From: Paraburkholderia rhynchosiae
GTDB taxonomy: Bacteria > Pseudomonadota > Gammaproteobacteria > Burkholderiales > Burkholderiaceae
DNA length: 64,000 bases
Direction: 5' to 3'
NCBI RefSeq assembly: GCF_002879865.1
Contig: NZ_PNXY01000009.1
Location: 185,829-249,828 of the forward strand
The first letter of the stretch is position 1. Each line of letters begins with the position of its first letter. The notes below the pieces were generated by a model. The model was not told where the DNA came from. It saw only the letters and a list, made by a program, of their open reading frames with translations, and made no database searches. Positions 8,465 through 17,307 of the stretch are shown one piece after another. The translations under genes were made by a program, and so were the position numbers.

Positions 8465-10042
8465 TCACGCGACACCACCCGTAGTTGCAGAGGCTTGTTC
8501 CAAGGTCAAAAACGCTGAAGGCCTATCAACAAGACGGGGCGTCCAGTGGTTACCGTCGACGGCGCGCATCGCTAGTTCAACTGTCATCCCGGGCTCGATA
8601 GTCGCCGGGCCAACCACGTGAATACCGACTGCAGGGCATGACACCTCCAAGTCAAAGGGACCATAGCTACTGCCATAAATCTCTAGGTCGATGCGGTGCT
8701 TGAGCGTCATTGCCTCCGGCGCCTGATTTGCGAGGACCGTTTTCAACGGCATGTCCTGGTCGGACAACGCCGCGAAAAACTTTATTTCGGTTTCTCCGGA
8801 GGCGTCGAGATTAATCAAACCGAGCAGCCAAGCCACGTCGCATTGGAGGAACACTACGTCGCTGATGTCGGCAGGCAGTTCGAGGTTTAGGTCGAAGAAG
8901 TCATCAATTCGACGAATAATCGCGATTTCATCGAAAAGCGCGCTCAGTGACCGAAACGTTTCATGCCCGTCGAACAAACCCGTCCCGAATTCAGATTCGA
9001 GACCTCCGTGCATGCACAGGATTTGAACGTGAACTTTCTTCGGTGCGGCGAGAAGCTCCACAAGCTGCTGTAGGCGAGAAAAATGAGGTAGTCGGCGGAC
9101 CGGCTTGCTCGCCCACTGCTGCATATCGATGTTAAATATGAATTCCGTCAAAGCGCCCGAGAAGTCGGCGGTCAGGGTTGCCGTGAGCATTCCATTGAAC
9201 GCTGTGCCTTGAAGCCTGACACCTTTGTTGCCTTGGGACCCGTTGCCGACGAATTCGACATACAGCGGCGGCATTGAACTCTCCGCTAGCACAACTGTCA
9301 TCGAAACCGGACGTGGGGCTGATGATAACTGCCAGCGGATGGCGCCTACCTCTTCCGTCCGAAATAGGGGGGAGCCTTCCATTCGAAGGTCCGAGCCCTC
9401 CAGCACCAACTTGCCGCCATAGTTGAAGAATTCGCGTAATGCCTGAACTTTGCGCTCTTTGTCCTTTGCGGTCACTACGAGCCGGGCTTCAACTGCCTCC
9501 TTTGCGGTAACCTCGTATGTGGGGCCATGCTCGCCCATGCGCACACCGACCTTGAAACGCGGGTCGACGCGCTCTTGACGCGCCGACTCCCGACTGCAAA
9601 ACACGTCGACCGCTCGCTTGATTGCGGTGGGGTTTGACAACGATGACAACTCGCTGCCTGGTGGCTTGCCTGCTCTTATGTTTGCGACCCACTCAGCATC
9701 CGCTTTGATGCGGAGCAAGTCCACCACCGAATACGCATCTTTGTCGCGGTCGATGATGTCCGCGCAGGTGGAGCAGGCCCACAAACCATTTTCGATGGAT
9801 TTGCGCTCGGCTGGCGTCTGGTATTTGTCGTAACGCGGGCCGTTCTTCGCGGCAGCTTTGATGTGTGCCGCCTTGCCGACAAAAAACCGTTTGTCCGCTG
9901 TCCCAGTTTGTGGACCGAGAGTCGGCGCGTCGCAGACCGAGCAGTGGAAGTTGACTCGCTCGGCGAGCATCTGCTTCACCGGCTTACTGAAATCGTCTCT
10001 AGCGCTGGTTCCCATCTGGCTTACGCGGCCTTTTTCGTCCAT
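8465..10042 (-). CDS. HNH-domain protein, probable defence component
   Basis: A 525-residue protein. Residues about 30-110 form an HNH-like zinc domain: CSVC, then AAHIKAA, GPRYD, an ENG turn and CSTCADIIDRD. This variant, with CA replacing CH after the second Cys pair, resembles the HNH domain I know from defence-associated NTPases and effectors; whether it still cuts DNA is uncertain. The remaining ~400 residues look beta-rich and match nothing I recognise. It is transcribed divergently from the HEPN gene at 10117 with a short shared promoter region. A start at 10015 (MGTSARDD) is also possible. Role as a nucleic-acid sensor or nuclease is inference. Confidence 0.75.
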   Translation of the reverse strand: MDEKGRVSQMGTSARDDFSKPVKQMLAERVNFHCSVCDAPTLGPQTGTADKRFFVGKAAHIKAAAKNGPRYDKYQTPAERKSIENGLWACSTCADIIDRDKDAYSVVDLLRIKADAEWVANIRAGKPPGSELSSLSNPTAIKRAVDVFCSRESARQERVDPRFKVGVRMGEHGPTYEVTAKEAVEARLVVTAKDKERKVQALREFFNYGGKLVLEGSDLRMEGSPLFRTEEVGAIRWQLSSAPRPVSMTVVLAESSMPPLYVEFVGNGSQGNKGVRLQGTAFNGMLTATLTADFSGALTEFIFNIDMQQWASKPVRRLPHFSRLQQLVELLAAPKKVHVQILCMHGGLESEFGTGLFDGHETFRSLSALFDEIAIIRRIDDFFDLNLELPADISDVVFLQCDVAWLLGLINLDASGETEIKFFAALSDQDMPLKTVLANQAPEAMTLKHRIDLEIYGSSYGPFDLEVSCPAVGIHVVGPATIEPGMTVELAMRAVDGNHWTPRLVDRPSAFLTLEQASATTGGVA

Positions 10043-10116
10043 GAATATGGCAGCATTCTAGCGCTGCATGTGAGGCAATCGTTGTTGTCCCGTAGATGGT
10101 TACCGCCAGGAAGATA

Positions 10117-11325
10117 ATGTCGGTGTCGGGTTGGTGCTTGCAAAAATTTAGAGAAGCGGAAAGCGCTTGGTTCGTGGATGGCTTAGCATTCGAATTGCCG
10201 CCTAACTTCGACGTCGATTCCACGCCGAAGCGGCTCCAAATTCAGAGGATAAAACCTGCCGATATGCTAACCGACATCTTTGCGTATAGATATTTGAGGT
10301 ATCCGGTTTGGTCTCAATATACCGAAGCAGAGCGTCGCCTGCTCAATCAAACAATCGGATTAGCCAAAGAAATATATCCGGTGTTTGACAACTCGGGGAA
10401 CAAGATAGAGGCGAACGAAGCCAAGTGGAAAGAAGCTCACAATCGCCTTGCTCGAGAGTTAGGTGTGAACGAACTGGCTCAGCGCTACTACTCGTTCGCA
10501 ACGAAAGGACCGATGGCGCAGGACTGGCATCAGTCTGGATATTGGACGTACGACTACGTCTGCGAGCAATTCGTAAACGCGATGCCGCAGGTTGGTCTTC
10601 AAGACGCCGACGGCTACATCAAGGAGCGGGTGAGCTTCGTTGAGCTGCTTATGCGTTTGCGCCACGAGGAGGTGTCAAAGGCGAACGCGGGCCTCCCTCA
10701 GGCTCTGCTCGCAGCGAAGCTCCACCCGACTTCGCAACGGGCCCTTCGCGTCCCCGGGCTGGCAGAGGACGGAGTTCGGGCGCTGAATGCATCGCTGAAT
10801 CAGACGTTCCAGAGGCAGGTCGAAGAGCTGAATGAGCGGTTCCGCAGAGCGGGCGCTCCGTTGACGTTTCACAACGGATTCATCCAGGTGGCTACTGACG
10901 AGGTCATTGAGCGTGAGATAGCTTCTCCCTTCTGGCGTCTTGTCGCGCCTGCTATGTGGGAAAACGTGAGCATCGACATGGCTGAAGCACTTGACCGTCG
11001 CGACTCCAACGACAAGGACCCGGCATTCTTCGCTGGAAAGGCGCTCGAGAGTGCCATCAAAATTGTGTCGGATAGCAAAGGCTGGAGTCGCGGCAACGAA
11101 AATGGCGCGAGTGCCTACATCGACAATCTCGTGAGCAAGGACAATGGTGCCTTTTTGACTGTGTGGGAGGGGGAAATGCTCAGAGATTACTTCCGAAAGG
11201 TAAGGAATACGGTCGGGCATGGCCCCGGCTCTGAGCCGATGCCCTCGCTTACCCCTGTTCAAACCGACTGGGCGATTGAGACAGCCATGTCGTGGGTTCG
11301 CACCTTACTGCGTCGCATGCCGTAA
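10117..11325 (+). CDS. HEPN (AbiJ-like) domain protein, probable RNase effector
   Basis: A 402-residue soluble protein. The C-terminal third looks like the abortive-infection AbiJ/HEPN class: SAIKIVSDSKGW, SAYIDNLV, then a helix ending KVRNTVGHGPG. RNTVGH matches the catalytic R-x4-H motif of HEPN ribonucleases, and the spacing from an acidic helix fits. The N-terminal ~200 residues are charged and of unknown fold. AGGA sits five bases before the ATG at 10117; an in-frame ATG at 10096 lacks a site. Divergent from the HNH gene, it suggests a two-gene anti-phage module in which infection triggers RNA cleavage. Function is inferred from motif and context. Confidence 0.75.
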   Translation: MSVSGWCLQKFREAESAWFVDGLAFELPPNFDVDSTPKRLQIQRIKPADMLTDIFAYRYLRYPVWSQYTEAERRLLNQTIGLAKEIYPVFDNSGNKIEANEAKWKEAHNRLARELGVNELAQRYYSFATKGPMAQDWHQSGYWTYDYVCEQFVNAMPQVGLQDADGYIKERVSFVELLMRLRHEEVSKANAGLPQALLAAKLHPTSQRALRVPGLAEDGVRALNASLNQTFQRQVEELNERFRRAGAPLTFHNGFIQVATDEVIEREIASPFWRLVAPAMWENVSIDMAEALDRRDSNDKDPAFFAGKALESAIKIVSDSKGWSRGNENGASAYIDNLVSKDNGAFLTVWEGEMLRDYFRKVRNTVGHGPGSEPMPSLTPVQTDWAIETAMSWVRTLLRRMP

Positions 11326-11550
11326 AAACGAACGCAAGTTGTTGGCACGCTAAACCGAACTTGGCTAACGCATCTCCAAATTATTAGGCATCGGAACCTC
11401 AGAACCGAGGCTAGGCTCTTCAATAATCGTTGAGCCGCGTATTCCAGCTATTGCGGGACTCGACGAACCAGAGTTCGGTGAGCACTTCGTAGCGCTGGGA
11501 TACGCGTGCCAGTTGAACCTATGGTTCGAGACGGTTAGCGCCGCCGGTGG

Positions 11551-12270
11551 CTACTGAGCTAGGTACCCGCCGTCGATGACGAGTTCGCTGCCCGTCACGA
11601 ACGAAGACTCATCGCTCGCAAGGAACACGCATCCCGCGGCAACTTCCTCGGGCGTGCCCATCCTGCCCATCGGCGTGCTCTTGATGATTGCGCCATTCAT
11701 GTCGTCCGACTGAGCTTCAACGAGTGGCGTCCGAATAAGGCCGGGATGAACTGAGTTCACACGGATATTTTCCGGCGCATACGTCACCGCCGCGTTTTTC
11801 GACATATTTCGCACACCGCCCTTCGCTGCGTTATACGCAGCCGCGCCGGGTACACCCACATTTCCCCAGATAGACGAGAAATTGAGAATCGAGCCACGCT
11901 TTGCTGCTCGCATCGACGGCAAGACGGCTTGCATGCCCAGGAAGCTCCCAGTGAGATTCACCGCAAGGACGCGGTCCCAGCTTTCCCTGTCGGTTCCATG
12001 AACAGGCTCGTAGCACGCCACGATGCCAGCGTTATTGACGAGGACGTCAATGCGTCCGTGCTTCGCAAGAATCCCATCAACGACGCGAACCCAGTCATCG
12101 TTCAACGAGACGTCGAGCTTCAGGTGCTCAATCCCCTCCGCCTCCGCGCCGAATTTGACGTCTCCTGCGATTACCGTCGCCCCTTCACGCGAAAATACCT
12201 GTGCCACCGCCAGGCCGATACCTTGTGCGGCACCCGTGACGAGCGCTACCTTGCCTTTAAGTCTGTCCAT
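11551..12270 (-). CDS. Short-chain dehydrogenase/reductase
   Basis: A 239-residue classical SDR. Cofactor motif TGAAQGIG near residue 13, NNAG about residue 80, catalytic Ser in NFSSIWG and YNAAK as the Tyr-x3-Lys. Oxidises or reduces a secondary hydroxyl/ketone with NAD(P). I use the second of two ATGs (12270) because GGAG is six bases in front of it but touches the first. It is the last gene of the minus-strand operon ADH - binding protein - ATPase - permease - SDR, so it probably acts on the imported compound. Confidence 0.9.
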   Translation of the reverse strand: MDRLKGKVALVTGAAQGIGLAVAQVFSREGATVIAGDVKFGAEAEGIEHLKLDVSLNDDWVRVVDGILAKHGRIDVLVNNAGIVACYEPVHGTDRESWDRVLAVNLTGSFLGMQAVLPSMRAAKRGSILNFSSIWGNVGVPGAAAYNAAKGGVRNMSKNAAVTYAPENIRVNSVHPGLIRTPLVEAQSDDMNGAIIKSTPMGRMGTPEEVAAGCVFLASDESSFVTGSELVIDGGYLAQ

Positions 12271-12342
12271 CTTCATCTCCGATTAAGCGTCGACGGTTTC
12301 TTGTGCTGACGATGGAGGCGTCAAGCGCATTCAGTTACTGTG

Positions 12343-13311
12343 CTAGCGACCCCTGCGACGCATCTGGTCAAGGAACACGATGACGATAATGAGGATGCCA
12401 GTCACGATTCGTTGCCAGAACGGGTCGATGTTCAGAAGGTTCGCGCCCTGCGCCAGCGTAGTGAGAAGGGCTGCTCCGATAATTGGGCCTTGGATGTTTC
12501 CGACTGCGCCGAAGAGACTTGCCCCACCGATGACGGCCGAAGCAATCGACTGCAGTTCCCAACCCTCACCGGTGGTCGCCATGCCGATGCTGAGTCGGCT
12601 CGCTACGAGGATGCCTACGAGTGCAGCGCATACGGCGGAGACAATGTAGGCGACGTAGATGACGAGGGAGACGTTTACACCAGACAGTCGAACCGCCTCT
12701 TTATTCGAGCCGACCGCAAACAGATAGCGGCCCCACTTCGACCGATGCAGCAGGAAGTATCCTGGTACCGCAACGACCAGGACCGTCCAGAAAAGCGTTG
12801 GTACGCCTAGGAATGCGCCGCGTGCGAATGATGTGAACGCCATCGGAAGACCCGCCACCGGTTCTCCACGCGTAATCAGGAGGGTGAAGCCGCGCAGCGA
12901 AGTGAGAGTCGCAAGCGTCGTGATGAAAGGCGGGAGTCCGAGTCTGGTTGTGCAGAATCCGTGAAAGGCACCAATCACGACTCCAATCAGGAGGGTCAGG
13001 AAAATTGCGACGCTGATTGGCAAGCCACTCTTAATGAGCATCGCCACAACGACTGACGATAGCCCTACGACGGCACCGACCGAAAGGTCGATGCCAGCCG
13101 TAATCATGACGAACGTCTGGCCAATCGCGATGATGGCCCAGAACGAGACTTGCCTCATCAGATTCGTGATGTTCTCTTCCGTCAGGAAGTTCGGTGTCGA
13201 TAAGGACAACGCTATCCATAGCAGAATGAGGACAAGAAATAGGGTGAGGTCGAGCAGCCAGGTCATCCGACCGAGCCTTGACACTGTTGAGTGAGATTGA
13301 AGGGTCGACAT
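12343..13311 (-). CDS. Sugar ABC transporter permease
   Basis: A 322-residue RbsC-type permease with about nine membrane segments. The start at 13311 (MSTLQ) is chosen because GAGG is at proper distance, whereas it touches the ATG at 13317; the frame extends far upstream into the ATPase gene as an artefact. Hallmarks are ITAGIDLSVGAVVG, the segment SKWGRYLFAVGSNKEA and VIGGASLFG. It forms the channel of the second importer with the ATPase at 13353 and binding protein at 14875. Confidence 0.92.
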   Translation of the reverse strand: MSTLQSHSTVSRLGRMTWLLDLTLFLVLILLWIALSLSTPNFLTEENITNLMRQVSFWAIIAIGQTFVMITAGIDLSVGAVVGLSSVVVAMLIKSGLPISVAIFLTLLIGVVIGAFHGFCTTRLGLPPFITTLATLTSLRGFTLLITRGEPVAGLPMAFTSFARGAFLGVPTLFWTVLVVAVPGYFLLHRSKWGRYLFAVGSNKEAVRLSGVNVSLVIYVAYIVSAVCAALVGILVASRLSIGMATTGEGWELQSIASAVIGGASLFGAVGNIQGPIIGAALLTTLAQGANLLNIDPFWQRIVTGILIIVIVFLDQMRRRGR

Positions 13312-13352
13312 TTTCATCCTCGATTGAATCCAGAAAATCGGCTGCGAAGCCG

Positions 13353-14846
13353 TTATGCGCCGATTGCAGCCGCGAGAATCGCCTCGTGGGAAGTTGAACT
13401 GGGGGCCGCACTGGCCGCCACCTTTCCCTTGCGGAAGACGTGTAAGTTGTCTGCCAGGTCGTAGACTTCCGGCAGATAGGAAGAAATCAGGATGATTCCT
13501 GCGCCTTCTTCCAGCAGCTTGGCGAAGAGCTTGTAGATTTCGCTCTTTGCCCCGACATCGACGCCTACGGTCGGCTCGTCCACGATGAAAAGGTCGGCGC
13601 CCGGAATCAGCCACTTGCCGAGGACGAGCTTCTGCTGGTTTCCACCGGAAAGTGACGATGCGTTGACTTCGATACCAGTCGTACGAATTGATAGCGCCTT
13701 GACCTGGCTCCTTGCGTTCTTATGCTCGTCAGCTCGACGAAGCAGACCGCCAAACGAAATCGATGAATAGCTGGCCAGATTGAGGTTCAATCGAACCGGC
13801 AGATTGAGGCACAGTCCTTGGTCCCGGCGGCTTTCGGGTAGCAGCGCGATGCCTGCCCTGACCGCGTCTCGCTCCGACCGGATACTCAACGATTCTCCGC
13901 GCCACGTGACCGTACCCGCCGTTCGCTTGCGACGGCCGAAAAGAGTCTCGACGAATTCGCTGCGACCGGAGCCAATCAGTCCGTAGAGTCCAACGATTTC
14001 GCCACGTCGAACCGACAAAGATATGTTCTCGAATCCTTCTCCGGAAAGCCCGTCTACCTTGATGAGCTCTTCGCCAATTGGCACGTCCGCCTTGTAGTGA
14101 ACGTCGGCGACCTCACGAGCGACCATGTCTTTCACCAGGCGACCCGTGAGTTGCTGAGCATCAACTCCCTTGACGTCGTGGGTCGATATAAGGCTGCCGT
14201 CTCGCATAACGCTGGCACGGTCCCCAAGCTCGAGAATCTCCTCCATCCGATGGCTGATGTACACGACGGTGACGCCGCGCCCGTTCAGCTGCCGAATGAG
14301 CTTGAAGAGTTGGTCGGTTTCGCTTCGTGTCAGATACGCAGTCGGCTCGTCGAAGATGATGAGTCGCGTGTCGCCAGCAGCAGCTCGCGCCGTCGCGACG
14401 AGTTGCTGCTGTCCTATCGTCAAATCTCCCAGCCGGCGCGAAGCGTCAATATCGAAGCCGACGCGTTTGAGCAACGCTCGGCCATCGGCAAGCATCTTTC
14501 GCCGGCGCATCATGCCGAACGTCGTTTCCTCATGGCCGAGATACAAATTTGCAGCAACGCTCAGATGTGGGCAAAGCACGACCTCTTGGTGGATGGCCGC
14601 GATACCAAGACGCAACGCGTCTAGCGGGCCGGCGAACTCGACCGGCGTACCTTCCCAGACGAGCGAGCCGGTCGTCTTCTGCACGGCACCAGTAAGTATC
14701 TTGATAAGTGTCGATTTTCCGGCTCCGTTCTCACCTACGATTGCATGAATTTCGCCTTTGCGGAGTTCAAGGTCTATAGACTTCAATGCCGTCGTACCTG
14801 GATAGACCTTGCTCAACCCGTGTAGCGTGAACAGAGGTTCGTTCAT
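13353..14846 (-). CDS. Sugar ABC transporter ATP-binding protein (double-ATPase type)
   Basis: A 497-residue RbsA/MglA-type ATPase. Domain 1: GENGAGKST, signature LTIGQQQLVATARA, Walker B LIIFDEPTAYL. Domain 2: degenerate Walker A GLIGSGRSE, LSGGNQQKLVLGKW and Walker B LFIVDEPTVGVDVGAK. The start at 14846 has GGAGAGG upstream; the frame is open another 67 codons but that overlaps the binding-protein gene. It powers the second importer of the regulon and is only distantly similar to the ATPase at 4789, so the two importers are not a recent duplication. Confidence 0.93.
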   Translation of the reverse strand: MNEPLFTLHGLSKVYPGTTALKSIDLELRKGEIHAIVGENGAGKSTLIKILTGAVQKTTGSLVWEGTPVEFAGPLDALRLGIAAIHQEVVLCPHLSVAANLYLGHEETTFGMMRRRKMLADGRALLKRVGFDIDASRRLGDLTIGQQQLVATARAAAGDTRLIIFDEPTAYLTRSETDQLFKLIRQLNGRGVTVVYISHRMEEILELGDRASVMRDGSLISTHDVKGVDAQQLTGRLVKDMVAREVADVHYKADVPIGEELIKVDGLSGEGFENISLSVRRGEIVGLYGLIGSGRSEFVETLFGRRKRTAGTVTWRGESLSIRSERDAVRAGIALLPESRRDQGLCLNLPVRLNLNLASYSSISFGGLLRRADEHKNARSQVKALSIRTTGIEVNASSLSGGNQQKLVLGKWLIPGADLFIVDEPTVGVDVGAKSEIYKLFAKLLEEGAGIILISSYLPEVYDLADNLHVFRKGKVAASAAPSSTSHEAILAAAIGA

Positions 14847-14874
14847 GGCGCCTCTCCTTTTTTTCCCATGGGCC

Positions 14875-15843
14875 TCAACGACAGCTGAGGTCCGGATTGA
14901 GTAGGCGCTTTCCTTCAGGCGTATCGAGGTCAGTCGTTCGAATGACATGCGCTCCGGTGTCGATGAACGTGTTAACCTTCTCGCCCTTGACCTTCTTGAC
15001 GGCAGCTTCGATGGACAGGTAGCCCATCTGGAAAGGGTCTTGCACAATCAAGGCCTTCATGTCGCCGCTGCGGACAAGCTTGATGAGCTCGTCGGTCGAA
15101 TCAACTGTGACACCCATCACTCGGTCCTTCGCCTTTGTCTCTGCGATACCTTGACCGACACCAAGCCCGCTGTAGAACGTGTCGCCGAAAATTCCGCGAA
15201 GCTGCGGAAACGTTGAGAGCACATCGAGAGTGGTGTTGAGTGCACCGGTCACAGAGCCATCGCCGATGCGTGTGGTGACCACCTTGATGCCCGGATATTT
15301 CTTGGCCATCTGGTCCTTGAAGCCGTCAACACGGTCTTGAACTGACTTCACGCCTGGTAGAAACTGGAGCACCGCAACCTGTCCCTCAGCCTTGCCGTAC
15401 TTCTTCTGAATTTCTTGCGCGAGGGCGTCCGCGCCCAACCGACCTGCTGCAACGTTGTCAGTCATCACGGTTGCCGCGACTTGCTTTGAATTGGATGGCG
15501 TGTCAGCGACAACAACCGGAATCTTGGTGGCCGCTTCGTCGATGGCAGGTCCCAGTGCTTCAGCTGAGACGGGCGTGATGACGATTGCCGCTGGCTTCCC
15601 GGAAACGGCGTTTTCGAAAATGCCGATTTGACCGGACATATCGGCCTCGCTGCTGGCACCGAGTCTGGGCACCGTCACGCCATATTTCTTTCCAGCGGTG
15701 CACGCGCCGGCGAAGACGGCCTGCCAGAACGGAACGCTGGTGTTCTTCACAATGACCGGGATAGTGATGGCTGGCGCCGCTGCCAGGTTCGATGACGCGA
15801 ACACCGTGGTTACAACGGCTACGCCTGCGATGAATGCTTTCAT
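14875..15843 (-). CDS. Sugar ABC transporter substrate-binding protein
   Basis: A 322-residue periplasmic binding protein with signal peptide (hydrophobic VAVVTTVFASS, cleavage after NLAAA). Sequence features such as VKNTSVPFWQAVFAGA, IVITPVSAEALGPAI and TDNVAAGRLGADALA are typical of the ribose/autoinducer-2/rhizopine binding class. The start has AAGGAGA upstream. It lies 28 bases ahead of the ATPase and behind the alcohol dehydrogenase. It is clearly different from the other binding protein (2200), so the two importers may take different ligands or one ligand with different affinity. Confidence 0.92.
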   Translation of the reverse strand: MKAFIAGVAVVTTVFASSNLAAAPAITIPVIVKNTSVPFWQAVFAGACTAGKKYGVTVPRLGASSEADMSGQIGIFENAVSGKPAAIVITPVSAEALGPAIDEAATKIPVVVADTPSNSKQVAATVMTDNVAAGRLGADALAQEIQKKYGKAEGQVAVLQFLPGVKSVQDRVDGFKDQMAKKYPGIKVVTTRIGDGSVTGALNTTLDVLSTFPQLRGIFGDTFYSGLGVGQGIAETKAKDRVMGVTVDSTDELIKLVRSGDMKALIVQDPFQMGYLSIEAAVKKVKGEKVNTFIDTGAHVIRTTDLDTPEGKRLLNPDLSCR

Positions 15844-15898
15844 GTTTTGTCTCCTTCAGTAATAAGTCTTTTGCGACTACTTTCAGCAACAGCGTCAA

Positions 15899-16969
15899 TC
15901 AGCGGCTTATGCTGACGAGGACCTTCAGTTTTGCGCTTCCTGGCGCAAGCAACGCGTCAAACCCTTGCTCCTTAACTTCCTGCATATCGACTTCGGCGTC
16001 GACCACTTTCTCGACCGGAAAGAGTCCGCTGCGCATCATCGAGAAGATGCGTGGCCAGATAGTGATGGGATAGTTCAGCGAACCCCTGATGGTGAGGTCC
16101 TTGACCGTCCAGCGAAACGGGTCGGCTTCAATCTTTCCAGGCATCAGGCCGACTTGAACGACCACGCCTTGCGCGCGGACGGCATCAACACAAGTGCTGA
16201 AGGCTTGACCGTTGCCGGAACATTCGATAGCCGCATCCACCCCGACGCCTTCGAGAGTCATACTGCGAACATGCGCCCCGATGTCAGTTGATAGAGGGTC
16301 AAGAACGGTGACCCCGATGTCCATACGGTGCAATCGTTCGCGCCGATTTGCGTTGGGCTCACTCACAAAGATATTCGTGACACCCGATGCGCGTGCAGCG
16401 AGCGCTGCCATTGCACCGATGGTTCCCGCCCCTGTGATTAAGATAGAGTCGCCAGGCTTGATGCCTGCACGGTCGACTGCATGCACGCCCACGGCAGCTG
16501 GTTCGACAAGTGCGCCCTGCCGGTCGGTGATGTCCGATGGCAGCACAATCGCGTTCGATTCCTGGGTGACTGCTTTTTCTGCCATCCCACCCCACGGCCA
16601 ACTCAGACCGACGACTGAGGCGTTTGGGCCAAGGAAAGGCAGATTGCAGCGCCCGAAATAGTCTTGGCGAGGACCAATCTGCGGTTGTATAGAAACTCGG
16701 TCACCCGGTGCGACGCTCGTCACAGCGTTGCCGACCGCGAGGACCTCGCCAGAGAATTCATGGCCGAGAATTTGCGGAAGCGCGGCGCCGCTGTAGGGAT
16801 TCGATTCCGCGGATGTCCAGGTTGGTCCGTGGTCGTACTCATGAAGGTCCGTGCCGCAGATTCCACAGAACGTTGGACCTACAAGGACCTGGTCCGGACT
16901 GAGTTCGCCTGGCTCTTCAATGTCATCAATGCGAAGGTCGTGCTTGCCATGGAATCGGACGGCTTTCAT
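15899..16969 (-). CDS. Zinc-type alcohol/polyol dehydrogenase, MDR family
   Basis: A 356-residue medium-chain dehydrogenase of the butanediol/sorbitol/threonine dehydrogenase type. Catalytic zinc region: CGICGTDLHEY and LGHEFSGEV; NAD fold GAGTIGAMAA. The four-cysteine structural zinc lobe usual after the GDRV strand is replaced by a segment with a single Cys (YFGRCNLP), so the structural zinc is probably lost. ATG at 16969 has GAGG upstream; the TTG at 16981 is less likely. First gene of the second importer operon, preceded by promoter module copy 3 some 240-280 bases upstream. Probably oxidises a polyol hydroxyl. Confidence 0.9.
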   Translation of the reverse strand: MKAVRFHGKHDLRIDDIEEPGELSPDQVLVGPTFCGICGTDLHEYDHGPTWTSAESNPYSGAALPQILGHEFSGEVLAVGNAVTSVAPGDRVSIQPQIGPRQDYFGRCNLPFLGPNASVVGLSWPWGGMAEKAVTQESNAIVLPSDITDRQGALVEPAAVGVHAVDRAGIKPGDSILITGAGTIGAMAALAARASGVTNIFVSEPNANRRERLHRMDIGVTVLDPLSTDIGAHVRSMTLEGVGVDAAIECSGNGQAFSTCVDAVRAQGVVVQVGLMPGKIEADPFRWTVKDLTIRGSLNYPITIWPRIFSMMRSGLFPVEKVVDAEVDMQEVKEQGFDALLAPGSAKLKVLVSISR

Positions 16970-17210
16970 ATCTATCCTCAAAATGAAGACAACAACTCAC
17001 CAGACGGACAAGACCGAAATGGTCTTCCGCAACAAAAGCGTGCGCTGTAGATTTGCTACCCGACCGACTATGAGCGAAGGGGGCAGAGGGAGCGCTCGGT
17101 GCGCGAGGCGAGAAAGATTAGATAGTTCAAGGGTGTCTCCTGGGCATCATTGGCTTCGGTTCCCTGAGCGGGATTTTGTTTTTATAGGGTATGGCCGCCT
17201 TCTATCGGGA

Positions 17211-17251
17211 AACATGCCTGATGCCGAAATCATATTTCCACCAGGCGGAAA
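17211..17251 (-). promoter_or_regulatory. Regulon promoter module, copy 3 (minus strand)
   Basis: Read on the minus strand, ATATTTCC-N7-GGAAATAT (core 17235-17251), ATTTCG, and 17 bases after GGAAA the sequence GCATGTTTC (GCAT at 17214-17217). It points towards the alcohol dehydrogenase operon. The rest of the 338-base gap 16970-17307 is untranslated leader with no gene that I can support. Confidence 0.75.
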
Positions 17252-17307
17252 TATCGGCACGCGTTAATGGGCTCCAAGGCGGCGAAGCCCTGAGGTCCCG
17301 GCCTGCT

